A stretch of DNA of 12,375 nucleotides from positions 1-12,375 of the forward strand of contig JBEEPJ010000046.1 of the NCBI GenBank assembly GCA_041191165.1. The letters are read 5' to 3'. Under the pieces are notes generated by a model. The model ran no database searches, was not told the origin of the DNA, and saw only the letters and a program-made list of their open reading frames with translations. The position numbers and the translations under genes were made by a program. Source of the DNA: CAMCYM01 sp041191165 (GTDB taxonomy: Bacteria > Bacteroidota > Bacteroidia > Flavobacteriales_D > Sanyastnellaceae). Positions 7,187-12,375 of the stretch are shown in pieces (position 1 is the first letter of the stretch; each line of letters begins with the position of its first letter).

Positions 7187-8659
7187 TCAATGGCTGTGGC
7201 CGTGGGCCGGTGTAGATCCCGCCATAGACACCATTCGCACCGCGTATCCCCCTTGGGTGACGATGCGCTCACCGGCATCGATCCCCCTGAGGATTTCCGC
7301 CTTGCCCGCCGACTTCCGCCCCACTTCCACCGTCCGCATGGCATACTGCTCCCCCCCTTCCGCCACGACCACCTGGAAGGTGCCATATTGCTCCAACAAG
7401 GCGGTGGTCGGAACTGCACAAGGCACGGCCTCGGCCTCCAACTTGAGCTGTACCTCGCTGAACGTGCCGATGGCTCCCGTCCACCCATCTACCTCCCAGA
7501 AGGTGGGCACCAAACCCTGCCGCGCCTCCACCCCTACCGAAATCAATCGGGCTTCATGCCAGCCCCCTTTTCCATCTTGCACCCGAGCGCCTGCCCCTGA
7601 CTTCAATCCCGAAAGCGTCGCGGCGGGCACTGCCACCTCCAGCATTCCCGCCGTGCCCCCGGAAAGCGAAGCCAGCGCACTCCCCGCTGCCACCCACGCC
7701 CCCGACGGGACGAGCAAGGCCTTGACCCGCCCCGCGCTGGGGGCATTGACGGCCACCCCGCGGTCATTGGGCCGGTAAGGCTCCAGACGCGTCAAGGCCT
7801 GCTGGGCGAGATTGCGCCGCAACCGCGCCTCGTCCCGCTCTTGGGCCGTCGCCGTCCCCTGCTGGGCCAGTCCCTCTATGCGCCGGAATGCCGCATCCGC
7901 GGCAGCATACTCCTCGGAAGCTTGCGTCCACTGGGCATAGACCCCTGCCGCGTCCGACGCCTGCGGGCGCATGCGAAATAGCGTACTCCCCTTGTCCACT
8001 TCCATGCCTGGAATGAGCTGAACTTCAGCCCATTGAACCGTACCCGAAATGGGCGCCACCAGAGACACCTCGCGCTGTGGCGCCTCCCGCCAGGTGCCCG
8101 CGAGCTTCAGCCCCGCAAACACCGTATCTCCGCCCGCCACCCCCAACGCAAAGGGCATGGACCATGCGGCCTCCTTGGACAGCGCAATCTCCGCCTCCGG
8201 CACAGCCACGTGAAAAGCCGCCTCTGCTGAAGCCTCCACCTGAACCATTCCGCAGTCCACCTCCTGGCCCTGCCAAGTGACGAACAACCGCCAAGCCCCC
8301 GCCCGAGGTGCCTTCCAAGACCCCATCCAGATTCCGTCCTGCACGGGCGCCCCCTCCACGGCAGTGCGCGTGCCCTCCGCCCCAAGCAGCTCCACCTTAA
8401 GCGCGGACAGCGCCGTGGAATCTTCCGGCAAGTGGGGATTCAATCGCGCCACATGCACCGCGAATTGCACCTCCTCATCGGCGGCAGGCACGGCATAATC
8501 CACGAAAAATTCATGCACACCGGCCCAAGCCGTTAAGCCCATGCGCGGACGCTCCTCGTGGCCATGGGCATGCTCCCCATCCACCGTCTCCGTTCCACAA
8601 CCCGATAATCCCACATAAAACAGCCCGGCCAGCACTCCCGCAGCCGCGCGCAAATCCAT
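7187..8659 (-). CDS. czcB: RND efflux periplasmic adaptor lipoprotein, CzcB/CusB family
   Basis: This 490-aa membrane-fusion protein bridges the RND pump and the outer-membrane channel. The N-terminus is a lipoprotein signal with lipobox LSGC (Cys21). A His-rich segment follows (H30, H32, H34 in GEHAHGHEE). Residues about 50-145 form a beta-rich domain (FFVDYAVPAADEEVQFAVHV at 51-70) of a kind seen in Bacteroidota adaptors. Then come the first barrel/lipoyl half (VSLVAPISGTVQWAEVQLIPG, about 198-218), a helical hairpin (about 237-295), the second lipoyl half (VNAPSAGRVKALLVPSGAWV, 304-323) and the membrane-proximal domain ending AHGHSH (485-490). The start at 8659-8657 has GGGAG (8672-8668) 8 nt upstream, the same spacing as the outer-membrane factor gene. 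An alternative ATG at 8677-8675 overlaps the upstream stop as ATGA and would add six residues. His at both ends suggests metal binding; this is inference. Confidence 0.92.
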   Translation of the reverse strand: MDLRAAAGVLAGLFYVGLSGCGTETVDGEHAHGHEERPRMGLTAWAGVHEFFVDYAVPAADEEVQFAVHVARLNPHLPEDSTALSALKVELLGAEGTRTAVEGAPVQDGIWMGSWKAPRAGAWRLFVTWQGQEVDCGMVQVEASAEAAFHVAVPEAEIALSKEAAWSMPFALGVAGGDTVFAGLKLAGTWREAPQREVSLVAPISGTVQWAEVQLIPGMEVDKGSTLFRMRPQASDAAGVYAQWTQASEEYAAADAAFRRIEGLAQQGTATAQERDEARLRRNLAQQALTRLEPYRPNDRGVAVNAPSAGRVKALLVPSGAWVAAGSALASLSGGTAGMLEVAVPAATLSGLKSGAGARVQDGKGGWHEARLISVGVEARQGLVPTFWEVDGWTGAIGTFSEVQLKLEAEAVPCAVPTTALLEQYGTFQVVVAEGGEQYAMRTVEVGRKSAGKAEILRGIDAGERIVTQGGYAVRMVSMAGSTPAHGHSH

Positions 8660-8667
8660 ATGAATGA

Positions 8668-8672
8668 CTCCC
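8668..8672 (-). promoter_or_regulatory. ribosome binding site deciding the adaptor start
   Basis: Minus-strand GGGAG sits 8 nt before the ATG at 8659-8657 and inside the six extra codons of the alternative start at 8677. This favours the shorter protein, although ATGA overlap with the upstream stop (8677-8674) keeps the longer one possible through translational coupling. Confidence 0.5.
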
Positions 8673-8673
8673 A

Positions 8674-9891
8674 TCATTGAAATCGGTGATTGAGGATGCG
8701 GCCCTGCAACTTCAGGAGCTCCGCATCGAGTTCTAACAAAGTATCCTCGAGTTGGCGCCGCGATTCGAGCGCCGCCCAAAACACCGGAAAAGCCACGCCC
8801 CCCGCCTGCAGCGATTGGACCATTTGCTCCTCCGTCGCGTCATTTTCCAGCTGATAGGCCAAACCCGCCCGCACCTCCATCCACTTCCCATACGCCTCCC
8901 ACTCCCGGGCCACGGCCGCCTGCAACTCCTGTTGCACCCCCTTCTCGCGCTCCTGGGCCTGGAGGTGGGCGATGTGGGCTTGGGCTACTCCGGCGTTTCG
9001 GCCCGCGAGAGGGACCACCACCCCGGCCATGGCCCCACGGTACATGGCGCCCGGCACGCCTTGCTGGTTCCACCCGACCTCCCACTGGGGCCTCGCCCCT
9101 ACCTGCTCCCACTGTCGTTCCCGCTCGGCGACTTCGACCGCGCGCTCCGCGGCCGCCCACCGGGCATCGAGGCGCGCCCAAGTCGCCGTGCTGTCGCCCA
9201 GCGGGCGCGGGCCGTTCTCCCAGCATCGCGCGGGCAACTCCACGCGCTCCCATTCGAGAAAAGGACCTCCCGCCCGCGCACGCAGCTCGGCCATCAGCAT
9301 CTCCCACGTGCCCTCGGCCCGCGCCAGCTGCGCCGCATGCTGCGCCCGCTGCAGCGCCGCAGCCTGCGCCACCGCCTGCGTCTCCAGCCCGGCCTCGGCC
9401 CGCAGGCGATACCACTCGGCCCATTTTTCGGTGCCTTCTAGGCGCTGGCGCAGGAGCGCAGCGTGGGACTGCCAGTACCAAGCGTCGATGGCTTGGTTCC
9501 AGGTTTGGCCTGCAAACTCCTGCCGAAATACGCGCACATCCGCCTCCACCCCGGATAGGACAGCTGCCCCATACCGCGAGCGAGCACGAATGGCTCCAGG
9601 CATCAGTCCCGCCTGCGAAACCTCCCACTCATGGTAGCGGTCGCCCACATCCGAGAAGGGCAAGTAGTAGCCCTTCGCCGTGAGCGGATCCCACCGGGTC
9701 GCGCTGCGGAATTCCGCCTCCGTCCGATCCACCTCGCGCCCTTGCGCCTGCAGCACAGGATGATGATCCAGCACGTAGTCGATGTACTGATCCAAATCCC
9801 CACCGTTCCCGGATGCGGGGCGGGCATCTTGGCCCTGGAGCGAAAAAGAAGCCAGAAACAAACAACCGGTGACCCAAGACGCAAATGGCAT
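8674..9891 (-). CDS. czcC: outer-membrane efflux factor, CzcC/TolC family
   Basis: This 405-aa protein is the outer-membrane/periplasmic channel of the tripartite metal efflux system. It begins with an export signal (MPFASWVTGCLFLASFSLQGQ, about residues 1-20 plus cleavage region), then LDQYIDYVLDHHPVLQAQ (33-50), typical of the first TolC-like repeat. Two long helical stretches follow, about 130-208 and 300-345, with a final helix region 348-400 ending LLELDAELLKLQGRILNHRF. The middle part at 285-300 (AGVVVPLAGRNAGVAQAHI) matches the family pattern of a 'P(L/F)..R...A' segment opening the second repeat. Length is normal for CzcC. It is unusually rich in Trp and Ala. The ATG at 9891-9889 is preceded by GGAGGA with 8-nt spacing; longer in-frame starts at the AT-rich leader would place that site inside the gene. 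Its stop overlaps or nearly touches the adaptor start. It is the first gene of the pump operon after the RNA fold. Confidence 0.9.
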   Translation of the reverse strand: MPFASWVTGCLFLASFSLQGQDARPASGNGGDLDQYIDYVLDHHPVLQAQGREVDRTEAEFRSATRWDPLTAKGYYLPFSDVGDRYHEWEVSQAGLMPGAIRARSRYGAAVLSGVEADVRVFRQEFAGQTWNQAIDAWYWQSHAALLRQRLEGTEKWAEWYRLRAEAGLETQAVAQAAALQRAQHAAQLARAEGTWEMLMAELRARAGGPFLEWERVELPARCWENGPRPLGDSTATWARLDARWAAAERAVEVAERERQWEQVGARPQWEVGWNQQGVPGAMYRGAMAGVVVPLAGRNAGVAQAHIAHLQAQEREKGVQQELQAAVAREWEAYGKWMEVRAGLAYQLENDATEEQMVQSLQAGGVAFPVFWAALESRRQLEDTLLELDAELLKLQGRILNHRFQ

Positions 9892-9899
9892 CTGGGGGG

Positions 9900-9905
9900 T
9901 CCTCC
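9900..9905 (-). promoter_or_regulatory. strong ribosome binding site for the outer-membrane factor
   Basis: Minus-strand GGAGGA lies 8 nt before the ATG at 9891-9889, separated by CCCCCCAG. It is the best Shine-Dalgarno match in the window, notable because Bacteroidota genes often lack one, and it fixes the start codon. Confidence 0.7.
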
Positions 9906-9931
9906 CTCGATTCTGTAACATGAAAGTAAAT

Positions 9932-10005
9932 TGGATTGAAACACCCCGCTCTGAGCGAGCGGGAAAACGCCTACGGGCAAGCCCGTTCAGTTCCGTTTCA
10001 ACCCA
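9932..10005 (-). promoter_or_regulatory. candidate structured 5' leader RNA, three-way junction
   Basis: In the minus-strand transcript the arms at 10005-9995 (UGGGUUGAAAC) and 9942-9932 (GUUUCAAUCCA) form an 11-pair closing helix with one G-U pair. Inside are two hairpins: 9986-9973, five pairs capped by a CUUG tetraloop on a G-C pair, and 9963-9945, seven pairs (CCCGCUC/GAGCGGG) with a five-base loop. Junction lengths are 8, 9 and 2 nt. The GGAAC and GUUUU parts of the junctions could pair as well. On the plus strand the G-U becomes an A-C mismatch and the CUUG loop becomes CAAG, so minus-strand RNA is favoured. The fold ends 40 nt before the czcC-like ATG, and its 5' arm contains the stop codon of the His-rich gene. 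I know of no riboswitch class that matches. It may be a leader regulator, a processing or stability element, or a weak terminator; no good U-tract follows. Confidence 0.42.
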
Positions 10006-10444
10006 CAGGTGGACCGCGCAATGCGCGCGCAGCAAAGTACCCCGGCTTTTTCAGGGCCTCTGCATTCAGTAATCTAACCTCATTCGCCGACCCCTCATCA
10101 TCCGGCCGTTCCTGCTCTGCCATATAGGCCACTTGCCTCCACAGGATATCCCCATCCTCCACAGCTCCATCTCCGCCACACAAGGATCCCGACCACTTCC
10201 AAATCCCCACATGGTGGTCATCGTTGGGGATATCTGACGCATGATGATCCAACCAATCGCAAAGCCATTTCCAATCCTCGTGGCCGTGGTCGGATTCGCA
10301 AGGGTCAGCTTCCCCCCAAGGATGGAAATGATGCGGTGCACTCGCTGAATCCGTGCTATGGCTGTGCGGCAGCGCATCGTGGGCCAAACTCAACAGAGCC
10401 GCCCACAATCCCAACACCGCCCACACCACGCGCAAAAGCTTCAT
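9998..10444 (-). CDS. exported His/Cys-rich small protein linked to metal efflux
   Basis: This 148-aa protein has a clear signal peptide (MKLLRVVWAVLGLWAALLSLA) and then a His-rich region with 12 His by residue 78: H22, H27, H29, H38, H39, H41, H53, H55, H67, H68, H77, H78, mixed with Asp and Glu. Cys at 49, 62 and 89 and a Trp-rich segment (DWKWLCDWLDHH, 57-68) follow. The C-terminal third (about 95-148) is charged and lacks His. Small exported His-rich proteins of this style are common directly before CzcCBA-like genes in Bacteroidota; no function is established to my knowledge. Periplasmic metal buffering or delivery to the adaptor is inferred from composition and position. The ATG at 10444-10442 was chosen because the signal peptide starts there; the open frame extends to 10495 but overlaps the kelch gene. 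It begins 20 nt after the kelch stop and its own stop lies in the RNA fold. Confidence 0.8.
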   Translation of the reverse strand: MKLLRVVWAVLGLWAALLSLAHDALPHSHSTDSASAPHHFHPWGEADPCESDHGHEDWKWLCDWLDHHASDIPNDDHHVGIWKWSGSLCGGDGAVEDGDILWRQVAYMAEQERPDDEGSANEVRLLNAEALKKPGYFAARALRGPPVG

Positions 10445-10464
10445 CTCCACGAAAGTAGGCGATT

Positions 10465-12147
10465 TCAATCGTAAGGGGGTTGTCGCTCGATGCACAAAGT
10501 GTTAAAATGCGTGTCCCACAGTACCCCGGTGAGGTTCCAATCGCCCGGTGGTCCCGATTCCACATCAATCTCCAACCAATGCTCTCCCGCTCCCAATGGT
10601 TCCCAAGTGCCCCATTGAAACCGATTTCCTCCTGCATCCGTGAGGTGGTACCGAAAGGTGGAAGGCTCCTCCAAAGTCAAATACAAATACAACTTCGTCC
10701 GCCGCTCATCTTCCCATTCCCATCGCCATGTGCCCGGTGGGGCAGAGGACTTGATGTATTCAGCCACTTCCACCCCCCCATCCCTGTGCCACCAAACCTC
10801 CCAAATCCCGCCGCTCGCTTCTGTATCCTCGGTCATGTTGTAGGCGAAGGGATTCCCCCATGCGCTTTGAATTCCGCCCACGACGTACCCCAGCAAGACT
10901 GCGTCCGCTTCGCCATCCCGGACCGCATCCCATTCCACAATGCCCGGCGCGTGGCTGGGCACATCGGGGTGGAGCAAAAACTCCGCCGCCGCGCCGCCCA
11001 GGAAGGGTGTCCGCTCGGACCGCAGATACTCCTTCCATGCTCCGCCTTCTCCTCCCACCTTACGTTGCATCCATCCGAGGTGATCATTGAAGGGCACATC
11101 GGTGTCCAGCCTCCATTCCCCTTCCACTTGGGTCAGCAGGGACATTCCCCCAAAAAACAGCGCATGCTGCACCGAATCTTTTGCCGAGAAAAGCGAAACA
11201 CAAGCCGTGTGGTATTGATTGAGCTGCTGTTTTTGATTCGTCAGTGCCCTATACCCTTCAGGTCCTATATCCACGGGGTGGCTGAAAGGCAAATCCACAT
11301 CGTGCTGAAAAACACCCGCCGAAATCCACCCTCCCCAATCGCCTCCGGGCAAAACCTGCTGCAACCAATTGAAGTCCCGCCGGTGCAGATGAACCCCATC
11401 TCGCCAGGCCGGCAACCATCGCACCCCATTTTCCAAGTCCCACAAAAAGGGCTGCACCTCCTCGGTATACGTCTGCGTGTAGGTGGGTCGTCCGATGGGA
11501 TTGTAACGACCATCGAACCGGTGTCCTCCCACCAAAACCCAGCTGCGATGCGCCCCAGATCCCACCCAGCCCATTCTTCCCCCGGTCACCGCCCACCGTG
11601 CATCCGAGTCCATGGCCACGGGACCCGGCAGCGGAAGCCCCGCATCCAACGCATCCAACATCGCCCCCAAATCCAGCACCAACAATCGCGGATGGGTCAA
11701 GTGTTCATCCAGATGCGCAGCGTAACTATACCCCCCCGCAAACAGCAAATGCGCTCCCACTTGCTGGAACGCCGCATTGCTGCCCTGCAACTGCGCCGAG
11801 ATGGAATCCGCTAGGCCCTCCCAAGGCCTCCAGGTAACGTCCCCCGTTTCCATATCCCAAACCGTCACCCCCGGCAGCTGATTCTCCCCTGGGAAAGACC
11901 TGAAGGGTTGCCGGGCATGCAAACCATCACACCTTCCTCCAATGAAAATGAATCGGTTGTCCATGCGTCCCCACGCAAAGGAGTGCGTTCCCACCCAGCC
12001 CTCCGTGCGGGCAGGAGCAAATTCCAGTTTCCCGCCCAACATGATTTGGCCCACAACATTTGAAACCCAGAATGCAAGCACCAATGCCAGAGTCATTCTG
12101 GACTTGCCCCCCCGGAATAAACCCAAAACCCGTGGCCATCCTTCCAT
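10465..12147 (-). CDS. secreted kelch-like beta-propeller protein, probable T9SS cargo
   Basis: The 560-aa product starts with a basic n-region and hydrophobic core (GKSRMTLALVLAFWVSNVVGQ, residues 14-34), a signal peptide ending in the VGQ style usual in Bacteroidota. Kelch-type blades show as hydrophobic strands ending in Gly-Gly: FIFIGG (66-71), LLFAGG (134-139), WVLVGG (203-208), LFFGG (330-334) and YVVGG (421-425). Segments such as RTEGWVGTHSFAWG (47-60) and FDGRYNP (211-217) look like a conserved Bacteroidota secreted family of unknown function. The C-terminus (about 485-560) is a separate beta-rich domain (LTDAGGNRFQWGTWEPLGAG, 502-521) resembling, without proving, a type IX sorting domain. 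The start at 12147-12145 keeps the positive charges before the core; an internal ATG at 12096-12094 would give 543 aa without them. It follows Der by 44 nt and precedes the His-rich gene by 20 nt. Its ligand is unknown. Confidence 0.82.
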   Translation of the reverse strand: MEGWPRVLGLFRGGKSRMTLALVLAFWVSNVVGQIMLGGKLEFAPARTEGWVGTHSFAWGRMDNRFIFIGGRCDGLHARQPFRSFPGENQLPGVTVWDMETGDVTWRPWEGLADSISAQLQGSNAAFQQVGAHLLFAGGYSYAAHLDEHLTHPRLLVLDLGAMLDALDAGLPLPGPVAMDSDARWAVTGGRMGWVGSGAHRSWVLVGGHRFDGRYNPIGRPTYTQTYTEEVQPFLWDLENGVRWLPAWRDGVHLHRRDFNWLQQVLPGGDWGGWISAGVFQHDVDLPFSHPVDIGPEGYRALTNQKQQLNQYHTACVSLFSAKDSVQHALFFGGMSLLTQVEGEWRLDTDVPFNDHLGWMQRKVGGEGGAWKEYLRSERTPFLGGAAAEFLLHPDVPSHAPGIVEWDAVRDGEADAVLLGYVVGGIQSAWGNPFAYNMTEDTEASGGIWEVWWHRDGGVEVAEYIKSSAPPGTWRWEWEDERRTKLYLYLTLEEPSTFRYHLTDAGGNRFQWGTWEPLGAGEHWLEIDVESGPPGDWNLTGVLWDTHFNTLCIERQPPYD

Positions 12148-12191
12148 AACAGCAAACTACTACTGCAGCTTTCTCCGCGCTCCGACTGGAA
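12148..12191. other. short gap between Der and the kelch gene
   Basis: This 44-nt gap has an AT-richer part on the kelch side, with minus-strand TAGTAGTTTGC immediately before the ATG. That resembles the TTTG half of a Bacteroidota -7 box but the spacing is wrong and no -33 TTG is found at the right distance. No terminator hairpin for Der is visible. I see no feature I would call here. Confidence 0.4.
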
Positions 12192-12375
12192 TCACTTTTT
12201 CCGGAAAAAGAGCCGCAACGTCGCTCCGGAAAAATCATACTGTTTGCGCAGATGATTCTCCAAATAACGCTGATAGGGCTCTTTCACATACTGCGGAAGA
12301 TTGCAATAGAACGCGAAAGAAGGGGTTTGGGATGGAATCTGGGTGACATACTTGATGCGCACCACCTTTCCCTTG
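12192..12375 (-). CDS. der: ribosome-associated GTPase Der (EngA), C-terminal end (cut by window edge)
   Basis: The last 60 codons are present and end in TGA at 12194-12192. The peptide runs KVVRIKYVTQIPSQTPSFAF, then YCNLPQYVKEPYQRYLENHL and RKQYDFSGATLRLFFRKK. This is the KH-like C-terminal domain of Der, recognised by the 'K.YY.TQ....P..F..F.N.P', 'SYQRYLEN.LR..F.F.GTP(I/L)R..FR' pattern. Der carries two tandem GTPase domains (outside the window) and acts in 50S ribosome assembly in the cytoplasm. The usual 'GTP' is 'GAT' here (S-G-A-T-L-R-L), a mild variation. It lies upstream of the kelch gene on the same strand. Its GC content is the lowest of the window. Confidence 0.93.
   Translation of the reverse strand, partial: KGKVVRIKYVTQIPSQTPSFAFYCNLPQYVKEPYQRYLENHLRKQYDFSGATLRLFFRKK

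Noticed and set aside
7183..7488. 102-residue N-terminal extension of the RND pump
   Set aside because: It overlaps the adaptor coding region, shows no homology-like sequence, and pumps of this family begin at the MLNRI... segment encoded from 7182.
9906..9931. Bacteroidota -7 promoter box (TAnnTTTG) before the outer-membrane factor
   Set aside because: The closest string is minus-strand TACTTTCA with two mismatches, and no -33 TTG lies at the right distance.
9945..9986. Intrinsic terminator after the His-rich gene
   Set aside because: The hairpins are stable, but neither is followed by a proper U-tract on the minus strand; only a weak AAUUUACUUU occurs further on. Partial attenuation cannot be excluded.
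9932..10005. CRISPR-like repeat (plus-strand ATTGAAAC and GTTTCAAC elements)
   Set aside because: There are only two short elements in inverted, not direct, orientation, with no regular repeat-spacer series and no cas genes. An RNA stem explains them better.
9932..10005. Hammerhead-type ribozyme in the three-way junction
   Set aside because: A CUGA occurs before the first inner hairpin, but the required GAAA after it is AGGC, and the other core bases do not fit on either strand.

Overview
The window reads as one contiguous block of a GC-rich Bacteroidota chromosome, and every gene I can support lies on the minus strand, so transcription runs from 12375 towards 1. The Bacteroidota assignment is inferred. 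It rests on a secreted kelch-like protein of a type I associate with type IX secretion, a small His-rich exported protein just upstream of an RND metal pump, and the sequence style of the Der, Sua5 and pump proteins. I cannot name a genus.

Layout in the direction of transcription: (1) the C-terminal end of the ribosome-assembly GTPase Der (12192-12375, cut by the window edge); (2) a secreted kelch-like beta-propeller protein (10465-12147); (3) a 148-aa exported His/Cys-rich protein (9998-10444); (4) a 106-nt gap with a candidate three-way-junction RNA fold (9932-10005); (5) a tripartite heavy-metal efflux system of the Czc/Cus type, with outer-membrane factor (8674-9891), lipoprotein adaptor (7187-8659) and RND pump (4093-7182); (6) a P-type cation ATPase (1668-4076); (7) the tRNA t6A enzyme Sua5/TsaC (613-1653); (8) a 155-nt extremely G-rich gap with two G-quadruplex-type motifs; (9) a possible 30-aa single-pass membrane microprotein (365-457); (10) the N-terminal part of an RmuC-like protein (1-337, cut by the window edge).

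From the outer-membrane factor to Sua5 the genes are separated by only 4-16 nt, which indicates one operon. Its core is a metal-resistance module: the RND complex moves cation from periplasm (or cytoplasm) to the outside, the ATPase moves cation across the inner membrane, and the His-rich exported protein may bind metal in the periplasm. Sua5 looks like a housekeeping passenger at the 3' end. The kelch gene lies only 20 nt before the His-rich gene, so it may share a transcript with it, but nothing in its sequence ties it to metals.

Base composition changes strongly across the window. Hand counts of single 60-base lines give 27 G+C at 12241-12300 (Der), 33 at 10681-10740 (kelch), 43 at 2701-2760 (ATPase) and 52 at 541-600 (gap). 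No tRNA, rRNA, CRISPR array, insertion sequence or integrase was seen. The most unusual signals are the RNA fold overlapping the stop codon of the His-rich gene, the membrane microprotein, and the mismatch between family identity and metal-site residues in both the pump and the ATPase.
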